Shown: piece after piece, positions 51,644 to 60,665 of the stretch
Position numbering within the stretch: position 1 is the first letter of the stretch
Layout: each line of letters begins with the position of its first letter
DNA from: Rhodobacter sp. Har01
Lineage (GTDB): Bacteria; Pseudomonadota; Alphaproteobacteria; Rhodobacterales; Rhodobacteraceae
Assembly: GCF_020564565.1 (NCBI RefSeq)
Contig: NZ_JAJCTD010000002.1
Coordinates: 372,001-436,000 of the forward strand
Length of the DNA: 64,000 bases
Reading direction: 5' to 3'
The notes under the pieces: model-generated
The model's database searches: none
What the model was told of the DNA's origin: nothing
What the model saw: the letters and a program-made list of their open reading frames with translations, nothing else
Translations under genes and position numbers: made by a program

Positions 51644-53544
51644 CAGAAGCTTTGCCCCAGGCCGATGTAGATTTGCACCCCGTCGCCGGTGCTGCCCTGC
51701 ACCGGAGCGGCCACGTCGAACCGGATCGGACCGAAGCCGGTCTCGTAGCGCAGGCCAAGACCGGCCCCGGAATGCCAGTCGCCCAGGGAATCGAAGAACC
51801 CGTCGACACCGACCCGGCCGATGTCGAAGAAGCCGACGACGCCCAGCCGGTCGGTGACCCGGGTGCGCAGTTCGGCCGAGCCAGCCAGCATGTGGGTGCC
51901 GCCGATCAGGAAGGCCGGCCCGAACCCGCGAGTGACCGAGATGCCCAGGCTGCGGTAGGGATGCCCCCGGACCGTGCCGCCGCCGCCCGAGAAGAACAGC
52001 TCGTCCCGCGGGGTATCCAGCAGGCTGCTGCCGGTGATCGCCCCGCCTTGAAAGCGCAGCGCCAATGTGGCGCCGTCTCTGGCGCCAAAGCTGCGGTAGC
52101 CTCGGGCATCGAACGTCAACCGCACACCAGAGCCGGTGGTGCCGAAGCCCAGGAACGGTTTGGCCTCGGCGTCGATGTAGAACCCGCTGCGGGCATCGGC
52201 GGCATTGTCCCGTCGGTCCCAGGTGGCGCCGATCGGCAGCGAAAGGTTGCGGAAGCGGAAGTCGCCGCCGGGGTCGGAGCCTTCGGTGTATTCGTAGGCA
52301 ATTCCGGCGCGGATGGTCAGACTGTCCGAGAAGTAGTGCCGCAGCGACAGGCCGATTTGCGCCGTGTCGGCGGCATAGTCCACCTCGTCCTGATGGCCGA
52401 TGCCGGCCGAAAGGCTGGCCGTCGTGTCGGGCGAAAAGGTTGCCGGCCGGTCGAGGGTGAAGCCCAGGGAATAGTCCAGACCGCTGGTGCCGGCGCCGAT
52501 GTTGGTGATCGCGCCGTCGATCTTGAGCCGCTCGCCTTCGCCGAACAGGTTGCGGTGAAGCCAGTAGCCTGACAGCGACAAGCCATCCAGGCTGGCGATC
52601 TCGGCGCCGAAGGAATAGCGCCGTGTCTTGGCTTCGGCGACCGTCACCAGGATGGGCAGCAGGCCCTCGGCGGTCAGCGTCTCGCCCTCGCTGAGGGTGA
52701 CCGAAGCGAAGACGCCGGACCGGCGCAGGCGGGCCTTGGCGCGGTCCAGCTCGGTCTGGCTGAAGCGTTCGCCCGGGCGCAGGCCGGCGATCTTGACGAT
52801 GCGGGCGACGCTCATCCGCTTGGCCCCGGTCACCAGGGTCGGGCCGAAGCGCAGTTCGGGGCCGGGGTCCAGCGCAATGTCGGTCGAGAGCGTGGCCGCG
52901 GCGTGGTCGGCCAGGATCGTGTCGCGGCTGGTGCGGGCGCGGGCATGGCCCTGTTCGCGCCAGCCCAGGATGGCGGCGCCGACCGCCTCTTCCACCACGC
53001 CGGCGCGGGCCGGCTGGCCGGGGGCAAAGGCCTCGGGCAATTCGGTTTTCCGCGCCAGCGGGGCGATCCGTGTCTGCCCGAAGGCAAACCGCGGACCAGG
53101 GTCGATGCGCACCTCGATGGTGCCGATCCGGTCGGGCGCGTCCAGCGGCGCGATCCCGGCGGCCTCGCGCCCGTCGATCCGGATGTGGATGACGGCAGAA
53201 TAATGCCCCTCGGCGTAAAGCGCGCCCAGGATGCGGGCATAGTCGGCGCGGGCGGCGGCGAACAGGTCCTGCGCATCGGTCGCCCCGTCGGCCTGCTGTG
53301 CCAGCAGCAGGGAGGCACCGCGCGCCGCCTTCTTCACCGACTCGCCGCCCGAGGTGACAGCAAAGTCAAGCCGGTCCAGCGCCATCGCCGGGGCAGCTGC
53401 GGCCAGGATCAGCGCGAGGGCAACCCCCCGAACCCTGCCACGATGGATTGCCGTGCGAACCAACCAAGCCCCCAAGATGCCTGGGCCAAGTATGGCAGGC
53501 CCACCGGAAAGGGCAACGTGCAGGGGCGCTGTCGGTTGCACCAT
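51643..53544 (-). CDS. tamA: Outer-membrane assembly protein TamA (Omp85 family)
   Basis: TamA is an Omp85-family barrel with N-terminal POTRA domains that partners TamB. The protein has a signal-like ALALILAAAAPAMA, POTRA-like segments (LYAEGHYSAVIHIRIDG; GLRPGERFSQTELDRAKARLRRSGVF) and a 16-strand barrel region with the FSGGGGTVRGHPYRSLG motif of Omp85 lid-lock loops, ending in the C-terminal Phe typical of outer-membrane proteins. The start is uncertain: ATG 53544 gives 633 residues, while TTG 53463 gives 606 and a cleaner signal peptide. It is divergent from the methyltransferase at 53673. Confidence 0.92.
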   Translation of the reverse strand: MVQPTAPLHVALSGGPAILGPGILGAWLVRTAIHRGRVRGVALALILAAAAPAMALDRLDFAVTSGGESVKKAARGASLLLAQQADGATDAQDLFAAARADYARILGALYAEGHYSAVIHIRIDGREAAGIAPLDAPDRIGTIEVRIDPGPRFAFGQTRIAPLARKTELPEAFAPGQPARAGVVEEAVGAAILGWREQGHARARTSRDTILADHAAATLSTDIALDPGPELRFGPTLVTGAKRMSVARIVKIAGLRPGERFSQTELDRAKARLRRSGVFASVTLSEGETLTAEGLLPILVTVAEAKTRRYSFGAEIASLDGLSLSGYWLHRNLFGEGERLKIDGAITNIGAGTSGLDYSLGFTLDRPATFSPDTTASLSAGIGHQDEVDYAADTAQIGLSLRHYFSDSLTIRAGIAYEYTEGSDPGGDFRFRNLSLPIGATWDRRDNAADARSGFYIDAEAKPFLGFGTTGSGVRLTFDARGYRSFGARDGATLALRFQGGAITGSSLLDTPRDELFFSGGGGTVRGHPYRSLGISVTRGFGPAFLIGGTHMLAGSAELRTRVTDRLGVVGFFDIGRVGVDGFFDSLGDWHSGAGLGLRYETGFGPIRFDVAAPVQGSTGDGVQIYIGLGQSF

Positions 53545-53672
53545 GCCGCGGAAACACGGGCGCAAAGCGGGCCATCCCGGCGCCGGCCCGTCATTTTCGC
53601 GAAACATGTTCGTCATCGCCGTGTCATCCGGCTCTGGATTCATGCCGGGGCACCGAACCTTGGAGGGACGCC

Positions 53673-54299
53673 ATGTCGTTGGACGGCTACGATCTGGACC
53701 AGGCCTACGAAATCAACGGTCCCGAAGAGGCGCGGCAGATGTACGGCGCCTGGGCCGAAACCTATGACGAGAGCTTTGGCCGCGGCTGGGGCTACATCGC
53801 CCCGCGCGAAATTGCCGCGATCCTGAAGTCGGAGATCGACCCGCAGGCCGAAATCCTGGACATCGGTGCCGGCACCGGCCTGGTGGCGGAAAGCCTGCAA
53901 GGACGGACCGTCGATGCGCTGGACATCACGCCCGAGATGCTTGAGGTGGCGCGGCACAAGGGTCTGTACCGCAACCTGATGCAAGGTGACCTGACCAAGG
54001 CCCTGGACATCGCGGACGCCAGCTATGGTGGCATCGTCTCCTGCGGCACCTTCACCCACGGCCACGTCGGCCCCGTGTGTTTCCCCGAGCTGCTTCGCAT
54101 CACGCGGCCCGGCGGCGTGTTCGCCTGCGGCACCATCGGCCCGGTTCTGGACGGTGCGGGCTTCGGTTCGGCCCTGGCCCGCATGGTGGCGCTGGGCCGG
54201 ATCACCCCGGTCGCCTGGCGCGACATTCCCATCTATGAAGGCGTCGACCATCCGCACCGGGACGACCGCGGGTTGGTGATGGTGTTCCGCAAGCTCTAG
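53673..54299 (+). CDS. Class I SAM-dependent methyltransferase
   Basis: A 208-residue cytoplasmic methyltransferase. [14 protein letters not shown] near residue 24 is the usual N-terminal helix of the Methyltransf_11/25 group; [15 protein letters not shown] is SAM motif I (about 61-75), [15 protein letters not shown] motif II, and [18 protein letters not shown] the post-motif region. ATG 53673 follows GGAGG. The substrate is not evident. It is divergent from tamA and precedes the rimP operon promoter. Confidence 0.88.
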   Translation: MSLDGYDLDQAYEINGPEEARQMYGAWAETYDESFGRGWGYIAPREIAAILKSEIDPQAEILDIGAGTGLVAESLQGRTVDALDITPEMLEVARHKGLYRNLMQGDLTKALDIADASYGGIVSCGTFTHGHVGPVCFPELLRITRPGGVFACGTIGPVLDGAGFGSALARMVALGRITPVAWRDIPIYEGVDHPHRDDRGLVMVFRKL

Positions 54300-54310
54300 G
54301 GTCAAACCCC

Positions 54311-54339
54311 TTGCAGACTCCGGGGCGCGCGCGTATATG
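54311..54339 (+). promoter_or_regulatory. Putative promoter of the rimP-nusA-ylxR-infB operon
   Basis: TTGCAG (54311-54316) and TATATG (54334-54339) are spaced 17 bases, just past the methyltransferase stop. Transcription would start near 54346, giving a leader of about 87 nucleotides that contains the attenuator hairpin at 54390-54420. Confidence 0.55.
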
Positions 54340-54389
54340 CCCTTCAACAGCGGTTTCGGGGTCCAAACCCGAAGCTACCGAAAGCCACA

Positions 54390-54420
54390 GGCGGGCCGCT
54401 GGGTCCGCCTTTTTGTTTTT
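54390..54420 (+). terminator. Terminator-like attenuator in the rimP leader
   Basis: GGCGGGCC (54390-54397) pairs with GGTCCGCC (54402-54409), with one G-T wobble and a GCTG loop, followed by TTTTTGTTTTT (54410-54420). It sits 12 bases before the rimP ATG and after the putative promoter, so it would end transcription before the operon unless bypassed. An upstream hairpin (TTCGGG 54355-54360 pairing with CCCGAA 54368-54373) may influence its folding. It could also end leakage from the upstream gene. Confidence 0.75.
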
Positions 54421-54432
54421 CTCAGGGTTCGC

Positions 54433-55044
54433 ATGACCGACCTCATCGCCAAGACCTCCATCGACCGCCGGCTGGCCGACATCGTCGGCCCGGTGATCGA
54501 GGGGCTGGGGTTCGAACTGATCCGGCTGCGCCTGATGGGCGGGCTGGGCAAGGTGACGCGCACCTTGCAGATCATGGCCGACAAGGCCGATGGCGGCATT
54601 GGCGTCGAAGACTGCGGCGCGATCTCGACCGCCGTCTCGGCCGTGCTGGACGTCGAAGACCCGATCGAGGAAAACTACGTGCTCGAGGTCTCCAGCCCCG
54701 GCATCGACCGGCCGCTGACCCGGCTCAAGGATTTCGAGACCTGGAAGGGCTGGGAGGCCCGCATCGAGACCACCGAGCTGATTGACGGCCGCCGCCGCTT
54801 CAAGGGCGGGCTGATGGGGGTCGAGGGCGACGAGGTGCTGATCGAGATCGAGGATCAGGGCAAGGACGTGACCATCGGCCTGAAATTCGACTGGCTGTCG
54901 GACGCCAAGCTGATCCTGACCGAAGAGCTGATCGCCGAGATGCTGCGGCAAAGGAAAGTGCAGCTGCCCGAAGACGGCGGCTTTGACGAGATTGAAGAAA
55001 TCGACGGGGACGAGGAAGACGCCGCCCCCGAGACGAAACACTAG
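54433..55044 (+). CDS. rimP: Ribosome maturation factor RimP
   Basis: RimP helps mature the 30S subunit. The 203-residue protein has the N-terminal RimP domain ([24 protein letters not shown]), the conserved [21 protein letters not shown] and [16 protein letters not shown] block, a C-terminal SH3-like domain ([17 protein letters not shown]), and a long acidic tail. ATG 54433 is used because it gives the family start; an upstream ATG would place the N-terminus inside the terminator. nusA follows 12 bases later. This is the conserved rimP-nusA-infB operon. Confidence 0.95.
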   Translation: MTDLIAKTSIDRRLADIVGPVIEGLGFELIRLRLMGGLGKVTRTLQIMADKADGGIGVEDCGAISTAVSAVLDVEDPIEENYVLEVSSPGIDRPLTRLKDFETWKGWEARIETTELIDGRRRFKGGLMGVEGDEVLIEIEDQGKDVTIGLKFDWLSDAKLILTEELIAEMLRQRKVQLPEDGGFDEIEEIDGDEEDAAPETKH

Positions 55045-55056
55045 GGGGGATGTCCC

Positions 55057-56673
55057 ATGGCGATTACGTCGGCCAACCAGCTGGAACTTCTGCAAACGGC
55101 CGAGGCCGTGGCGCGCGAAAAGATGATCGACCCGGATCTGGTGATCCAGGCGATGGAGGACAGCCTCGCCCGGGCCGCCAAGTCGCGTTACGGCGCCGAG
55201 ATGGACATCCGCGTCAAGATTGACCGCAAGACCGGCCGCGCCGCCTTTACCCGCGTGCGCACGGTGGTGGAAGACGAGGCGCTGGAGAATCACCACGCGC
55301 AGCTGACGGTCAAGCAGGCCAAGTCCTTCCTGGCCGATCCGCAGATCGGTGACGAGATCGTCGATGAGGTGCCCCCCGTGGACCTGGGCCGCATCGCCGC
55401 GCAATCGGCCAAGCAGGTGATCCTGCAGAAGGTGCGCGAGGCCGAGCGTGACCGCCAGTTCGAGGAATTCCGCGACCGCAAGGGCAGCATCATCAACGGC
55501 GTGGTCAAGCGCGAGGAATACGGCAACGTCATCGTCGACATCGGCCGCGGCGAAGGCATCCTGCGCCGCAACGAGAAGATCGGCCGCGAGGCCTATCGCA
55601 TCGGCGACCGCATCCGCTGCTTCATCAAGGACGTGCGCCGCGAAGTGCGCGGGCCGCAGGTGTTCCTGAGCCGCACCGACCCGCAGTTCATGGCCGAACT
55701 GTTCAAGATGGAGGTGCCGGAAATCTATGATGGGATCATCGAGATCAAGGCCGTCGCCCGCGACCCGGGCAGCCGCGCCAAGATCGCCGTGATCTCCTAC
55801 GACAACGGCATCGACCCGGTTGGCGCCTGCGTCGGCATGCGCGGCAGCCGCGTGCAGGCCGTGGTGAACGAGCTTCAGGGCGAAAAGATCGACATCATCC
55901 CGTGGAACCAGGACCAGGCGACCTTCCTGGTCAACGCGCTGCAACCGGCGCAGGTCTCCAAGGTCGTGGTGGACGAGGACGCCGGCAAGATCGAGGTGGT
56001 GGTGCCGGATGAGCAGCTTTCGCTTGCCATCGGCCGCCGCGGGCAGAACGTGCGGCTGGCCAGCCAGCTGACCGGCCTGGACATCGACATCCTGACCGAG
56101 GCCGAGGAAAGCCAGCGCCGCCAGGCCGAATTCGCCGAACGCACCAAGCTGTTCATGGACACGCTGGACGTCGACGAGATGATGGCCCAGCTGCTGGTCT
56201 CGGAAGGCTTCACCAACCTGGAAGAAGTCGCCTACGTCGATCAGGACGAGCTCCTGTCGATCGACGGCTTCGACGAAGGCACCGCGGCCGAGCTTCAGGC
56301 CCGCGCCCGCGACTATCTGGAAGAGCAGGCCAAGAAGGCGCTGGACAATGCCCGCGCGCTGGGTGTGGACGACAGCCTGATCGGCTTTGAGGGCCTGACT
56401 CCGCAAATGCTTGAGGCGCTGGGCAAGGACGGCATCAAGACGCTGGAGGACTTTGCCACCTGCGCCGACTGGGAACTTGCGGGCGGCTGGACCACCGAGA
56501 ACGGTCAGCGCAAGAAGGACGACGGCCTGCTTGAAAAGTTCGACATGAGCCTGGAAGAGGCTCAGCACCTGGTGATGACCGCGCGGGTCATGTTGGGTTG
56601 GGTCGACCCGACCGAGATGGGCGGCGCCACCGAAGAAACGCCGGCCGAAGAGGAAGAGGAGGCCGGGGCCTGA
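55057..56673 (+). CDS. nusA: Transcription termination/antitermination factor NusA
   Basis: NusA binds RNA polymerase and promotes pausing and hairpin-dependent termination, or antitermination in NusG/NusB complexes. The 538-residue protein has the N-terminal polymerase-binding domain, the S1 domain ([22 protein letters not shown], from about 144), two KH domains ([34 protein letters not shown]) and a C-terminal helical acidic-repeat region with two copies ([17 protein letters not shown] and [18 protein letters not shown]). As NusA strengthens hairpin termination, the rimP leader attenuator offers a simple route to autoregulation. Confidence 0.97.
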   Translation: MAITSANQLELLQTAEAVAREKMIDPDLVIQAMEDSLARAAKSRYGAEMDIRVKIDRKTGRAAFTRVRTVVEDEALENHHAQLTVKQAKSFLADPQIGDEIVDEVPPVDLGRIAAQSAKQVILQKVREAERDRQFEEFRDRKGSIINGVVKREEYGNVIVDIGRGEGILRRNEKIGREAYRIGDRIRCFIKDVRREVRGPQVFLSRTDPQFMAELFKMEVPEIYDGIIEIKAVARDPGSRAKIAVISYDNGIDPVGACVGMRGSRVQAVVNELQGEKIDIIPWNQDQATFLVNALQPAQVSKVVVDEDAGKIEVVVPDEQLSLAIGRRGQNVRLASQLTGLDIDILTEAEESQRRQAEFAERTKLFMDTLDVDEMMAQLLVSEGFTNLEEVAYVDQDELLSIDGFDEGTAAELQARARDYLEEQAKKALDNARALGVDDSLIGFEGLTPQMLEALGKDGIKTLEDFATCADWELAGGWTTENGQRKKDDGLLEKFDMSLEEAQHLVMTARVMLGWVDPTEMGGATEETPAEEEEEAGA

Positions 56674-56697
56674 TCTCAGGCCCTGGGGAACCCGCCC

Positions 56698-57342
56698 ATG
56701 ACACGCGGCGGCCGGGAAAAAGACCAGGACGAACCGGAGCGCAAGTGCATCGTCTCCGGCGCGGTGGGCCCGAAGGCGGGGCTCATCCGGTTCGTCGTGG
56801 GGCCTGATGCGACCGTGGTTCCCGATCTGACGGGGCGGCTGCCGGGGCGGGGCATCTATGTCTCGGCCGACCGGGCGATGATCGCGAAGGCGGCAGCGAA
56901 GGGGTTGTTTTCGCGGGCCGCCAAGGCGCCGGTCAAGGCGCCCGCCGATCTGGCCGATCTGGTCGAGTCGCTGGTGCTGCGGCGGGTGGTCGATCTTCTC
57001 TCGCTGGCGCGCAAGGCGGGCGCTGCGGTGATGGGCTACGAGAAGGTGAAAGACTGGTTGGTGACGGGTCGCGCGACGGTGCTGATTCAGGCGGAAGACG
57101 GCTCGGAACGCGGCAAGACGAAACTCAGGGCGCCCAACGGCGAAAACAGCCTGATTTCTTGCCTTTCGGCAGGGGAAATCGGTTTGGCTTTCGGCCGCGA
57201 ACGTGCCATACACGCCGCGCTTGCGGCTGGTGGACTCACAACTCGTGTTGTAGAGGAAGCGGCAAGGCTTGCCGGGCTTCGGGATGAAGCGGGCAGGCAG
57301 GACGGCGGAAAGACCGCCGGGAAGGATACGAAGGACGCATGA
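56698..57342 (+). CDS. YlxR (DUF448) and L7Ae-like RNA-binding fusion protein
   Basis: A 214-residue protein. Residues about 10-90 are a YlxR domain ([20 protein letters not shown] and [14 protein letters not shown]), and residues about 95-185 resemble the ribosomal L7Ae/YlxQ fold ([18 protein letters not shown], then LIQAEDGS). The two domains are separate genes, ylxR and ylxQ, in Bacillus; the fused form is common in alphaproteobacteria. The role is RNA binding linked to translation or transcription. Its stop overlaps infB by 4 bases. Confidence 0.9.
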   Translation: MTRGGREKDQDEPERKCIVSGAVGPKAGLIRFVVGPDATVVPDLTGRLPGRGIYVSADRAMIAKAAAKGLFSRAAKAPVKAPADLADLVESLVLRRVVDLLSLARKAGAAVMGYEKVKDWLVTGRATVLIQAEDGSERGKTKLRAPNGENSLISCLSAGEIGLAFGRERAIHAALAAGGLTTRVVEEAARLAGLRDEAGRQDGGKTAGKDTKDA

Positions 57343-59948
57343 GCGATACTGACGGCAAGAAACCCCTGGGCTTGGGTGGCGCCCCCCGTTCCGGTCAGGT
57401 GAAGCAAAGCTTCTCCCATGGCCGCACACATGCGGTGGTCGTCGAGACCAAGCGCAAGCGCGTGGTGGTGGCCACCCCGGCGAAACCGGGCGTTTCGGGG
57501 TCCGCAGGCGGCGGGGCTCCGGCCGCGACGCACCTTGGCGATCCGTCAAAGCGTCCTGCCGGGATTTCCGAAGCCGAGATGCAGCGGCGTCTTGACGCCC
57601 TGCGCAGCGCCAAGGCGCGCGAGCAGGAAGACAACGCCAAGCGGGCCGCCGACGAGAAGGCGCGCGAGGAAGACCGCCAGCGCCGCCGCGAAGAGATCGA
57701 GACGAAAGAGCGCGAAGAGCGTCAGCGCGAGGCCGCCCTGCGCGCCAAGGCCGAGGAAGAGGAGCGCGTTCGCCGCGAGGCCGAGGTCGAGGCAACCGCC
57801 AAGGCGGCCGCCCGAAAGGCCGATGTTCTGGGAACCACGCGCCGCCAGGCGTCCAAGCCGGAAGAGCCTGCAGCCGTTGCAGCCACGCCGACCGACCGTT
57901 CGACCGGGCAGGCGCGGCCGAAACCCGGTGCCGCTCCGGCTGCCGGGGAAGAAGACCGCGGCGCCAAGCCCGGCCTTTCGCCGCGCAAGACCGACCGTGA
58001 GCGCGACGACCGCGCCACCGACCGCGGCGCCAAGCGTGGCGACGAGGGCCGCAAGTCGGGCAAGCTGACGCTGTCCGACGCGATCAGCGACGAAAGCGGC
58101 CGCCAGCGCAGCCTGGCCGCGATCAAGCGCAAGCAGGAAAAGGCCCGCGCCAAGGCGCTGGGTCTGGGCATGAAGGCCGAAAAGCAGGTGCGCGACGTGC
58201 AGCTGCCGGAAACCATTGTGGTCAGCGAACTGGCGAACCGGATGGCGGAACGCGCCGCCGACGTGGTCAAGGCGCTGATGAAGATGGGCATGATGGTCAC
58301 CATGAACCAGCCCATCGACGCCGACACCGCCGAGCTGGTGATCGAGGAGTTCGGCCACCGCGCCGTGCGGGTTTCGGACGCCGACGTGGAACAGGTCATC
58401 GACACCGTCGAGGACACCGCTGAGAACCTGGAATCCCGCCCGCCGATCGTGACCATCATGGGCCACGTCGACCACGGCAAGACCAGCCTTCTGGATGCGA
58501 TCCGCAAGACCAACGTGGTCTCGGGCGAAGCCGGGGGCATCACCCAGCACATCGGCGCCTATCAGGTGCGCACCGCCAATGGCGCGCTGATCACCTTCCT
58601 TGACACCCCCGGCCACGCTGCCTTTACCAGCATGCGCGCCCGCGGAGCACAGGTCACCGACATCGTCGTGCTGGTGGTTGCGGCGGACGACGCCGTGATG
58701 CCGCAGACGGTTGAGGCGATCAACCACGCCAAGGCCGCCAAAGTGCCGATGATCGTGGCGATCAACAAGTGCGACAAGCCCTCGGCCAACCCGCAGAAGG
58801 TGCGGACCGACCTGCTGCAGCACGAGGTGGTGGTCGAAGCCATGTCGGGCGAGGTGCAGGATGTCGAGGTTTCGGCGCTGACCGGCAAGGGCCTGGACGA
58901 TCTGCTTGAGGCCATCGCGCTGCAGGCCGAAATCCTGGAGCTGAAGGCGAACCCGAACCGGGCCGCCGCGGGCGCCGTGATCGAAGCCAAGCTTGACGTC
59001 GGCCGTGGCCCGGTGGCAACCGTCCTGGTGCACAACGGCACCCTGCGGAAAGGCGACATCTTCGTCGTGGGCGAGAAGTGGGGCAAGGTCCGCGCGCTGG
59101 TCAACGACAAGGGCGAGACCGTCACCGAGGCCGGCCCCTCCGTCCCGGTCGAGGTTCTGGGCCTGAACGGCACGCCCGAAGCCGGCGACGTGCTGAACGT
59201 GGTCGACACCGAAGCCCAGGCGCGCGAGATCGCGGACTACCGCGAGAAAGCCGCCAAGGACAAGCGCGCGGCGGCCGGTGCGGCGGCGACGCTGGAACAG
59301 CTGATGGCCAAGGCCAAGGCCGACCAGGACGTGTCCGAACTGCCGATTCTGGTCAAGGCCGACGTGCAGGGTTCATCCGAAGCCATCGTGCAGGCCCTGG
59401 AAAAGGTCGGAAACGACGAGGTGCGCGTGCGCGTGCTGCACCATGGCGTCGGCGCGATCACCGACAGCGATGTCGGTCTGGCCGAGGCTTCGGGCGCGCC
59501 GATCATCGGCTTCAACGTTCGGGCCAATGCCACCGCGCGGTCGGCCGCCCAGCAGAAAGGCGTCGAGATCCGCTACTATTCGATCATCTACGACCTGATC
59601 GACGACATCAAGAAAGCCGCCTCGGGCCTGCTCAAGGCCGAAGTGCGCGAGAACTTCATCGGCTACGCGAAGATCCAGGAGGTCTTCAAGATCACCGGTG
59701 CCGGCAACGTTGCGGGCTGTCTGGTCACCGAAGGGGTGGCGCGGCGCTCGGCAGGCGTGCGGCTTCTGCGCGACAACGTGGTCATCCACGAAGGCACGCT
59801 CAAGACGCTCAAGCGCTTCAAGGACGAGGTCAAGGAAGTGCATTCCGGCCAGGAATGCGGCATGGCCTTCGAGCGTTACGAAGACATCCGCGCCGGCGAC
59901 GTGATCGAGATTTTCGAACGCGAGGAAGTCCAGCGCTCGCTGGCCTGA
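57339..59948 (+). CDS. infB: Translation initiation factor IF-2
   Basis: IF-2 delivers fMet-tRNA to the 30S subunit and promotes subunit joining as a GTPase. The 869-residue protein has a long charged N-terminal region (Lys/Arg/Glu-rich helices near residues 80-170, then a linker), and the G domain from about residue 370 with G1 GHVDHGKTS (375-383), G2/G3 [16 protein letters not shown] and NKCDKP (G4), followed by the C-terminal domains ending [16 protein letters not shown] 57339 overlaps the YlxR gene by 4 bases, so they are coupled. A terminator follows at 59966-59993. Confidence 0.97.
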   Translation: MSDTDGKKPLGLGGAPRSGQVKQSFSHGRTHAVVVETKRKRVVVATPAKPGVSGSAGGGAPAATHLGDPSKRPAGISEAEMQRRLDALRSAKAREQEDNAKRAADEKAREEDRQRRREEIETKEREERQREAALRAKAEEEERVRREAEVEATAKAAARKADVLGTTRRQASKPEEPAAVAATPTDRSTGQARPKPGAAPAAGEEDRGAKPGLSPRKTDRERDDRATDRGAKRGDEGRKSGKLTLSDAISDESGRQRSLAAIKRKQEKARAKALGLGMKAEKQVRDVQLPETIVVSELANRMAERAADVVKALMKMGMMVTMNQPIDADTAELVIEEFGHRAVRVSDADVEQVIDTVEDTAENLESRPPIVTIMGHVDHGKTSLLDAIRKTNVVSGEAGGITQHIGAYQVRTANGALITFLDTPGHAAFTSMRARGAQVTDIVVLVVAADDAVMPQTVEAINHAKAAKVPMIVAINKCDKPSANPQKVRTDLLQHEVVVEAMSGEVQDVEVSALTGKGLDDLLEAIALQAEILELKANPNRAAAGAVIEAKLDVGRGPVATVLVHNGTLRKGDIFVVGEKWGKVRALVNDKGETVTEAGPSVPVEVLGLNGTPEAGDVLNVVDTEAQAREIADYREKAAKDKRAAAGAAATLEQLMAKAKADQDVSELPILVKADVQGSSEAIVQALEKVGNDEVRVRVLHHGVGAITDSDVGLAEASGAPIIGFNVRANATARSAAQQKGVEIRYYSIIYDLIDDIKKAASGLLKAEVRENFIGYAKIQEVFKITGAGNVAGCLVTEGVARRSAGVRLLRDNVVIHEGTLKTLKRFKDEVKEVHSGQECGMAFERYEDIRAGDVIEIFEREEVQRSLA

Positions 59949-59965
59949 TCCTTTACAAACGCCGC

Positions 59966-59993
59966 AAGGGCCGGGCCATGTGCCCGGCCTTTT
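59966..59993 (+). terminator. Intrinsic terminator of the rimP-infB operon
   Basis: GGCCGGGC (59969-59976) pairs with GCCCGGCC (59982-59989) across CATGT, extended by AAG/TTT pairs and followed by TTTT (59990-59993). It lies 18 bases past the infB stop. Confidence 0.85.
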
Positions 59994-60014
59994 GCATTCG
60001 GTGCGGCCTGGTTT

Positions 60015-60158
60015 TCAGGACAGGTGCGGCCTGCCACTGACCGGCGTGCCGACGAAATTCTTTTCGTCGACGCGGACAATGGTCTTGCCGTCTGCGGTCA
60101 GGCCCACGAACAGGCCCTGAACGGAAATGCAGCTGCCGATGGCGATGGTGCGAAGCAA
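60015..60158 (-). CDS. Small protein of unknown function (47 residues, TTG start)
   Basis: A 47-residue frame begins at TTG 60158, preceded by a strong GGGGGAG six bases away, and reads MLRTIAIGSCISVQGLFVGL then TADGKTIVRVDEKNFVGTPV and a short end. The upstream Met-containing frame (75 residues, from 60242) would start at an ATG without a good ribosome-binding site, so the TTG form is preferred. The pattern of alternating small hydrophobic and charged residues suggests a small beta-rich fold. I do not recognise a family with certainty. It lies between the infB terminator and mutT. Confidence 0.55.
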   Translation of the reverse strand: MLRTIAIGSCISVQGLFVGLTADGKTIVRVDEKNFVGTPVSGRPHLS

Positions 60159-60266
60159 GCGATTCTCCCCCAAGATCGATGCCAGAGGCGTGTTTATCGC
60201 CTTTCGCGAGAAAACGGAAAACAAAATGCCAAAGCCGGGCACGGCCGCGGCTGTGGCATGGCGTCG

Positions 60267-60665
60267 CTAAAGCCAGTCGCGCAGGATGGGGATCAGCGGC
60301 AGATCGGCCGGCGGCATCGGATAGTCGCGCAGCTTTGCCGGCGCCACCCAGGCCAGCGTCTGGCCTTCGCGGGCATGCGGGATGCCTTCCCACCGGCGGC
60401 AGGCGAACAGCGGCATCAGCAGATGGAAATCGTCGTAGCTGTGGCTGGCAAAGCTCAACGGCGCCAGGCAGGACCGCCAGGTGTCGATGCCCAACTCTTC
60501 CTTCAACTCGCGAATCAGGCAGGCTTCCGGCGTTTCGCCAGGCTCGACCTTGCCGCCGGGAAATTCCCACAGGCCCGCCAGGGACTTGCCTTCCGGTCGC
60601 TGGGCCAGCAGCACCCGGCCGTCGGCGTCGATCAGCGCGACGGCCGACACCAGCAAAGTCCTCAA
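60267..60665 (-). CDS. mutT: 8-oxo-dGTP diphosphatase MutT
   Basis: MutT hydrolyses 8-oxo-dGTP to the monophosphate and prevents A:T to C:G mutations. The 132-residue protein has LLAQRPEGKSLAGLWEFPGGKVEPGE and an intact Nudix box (GX5EX7RELKEELGI, near 38-60). It starts at TTG 60665, whose bases overlap the argJ stop (TTGA), so it is probably translated by coupling. The argJ-mutT pairing is common in alphaproteobacteria. Family assignment is from motif and context; other MutT-like Nudix roles are possible. Confidence 0.87.
   Translation of the reverse strand: MRTLLVSAVALIDADGRVLLAQRPEGKSLAGLWEFPGGKVEPGETPEACLIRELKEELGIDTWRSCLAPLSFASHSYDDFHLLMPLFACRRWEGIPHAREGQTLAWVAPAKLRDYPMPPADLPLIPILRDWL

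Noticed and set aside
54202..57795. A 1197-codon minus-strand open frame across rimP, nusA and the YlxR gene.
   Set aside because: It is the complement of three well-recognised genes with conserved operon order; its length reflects GC bias only.
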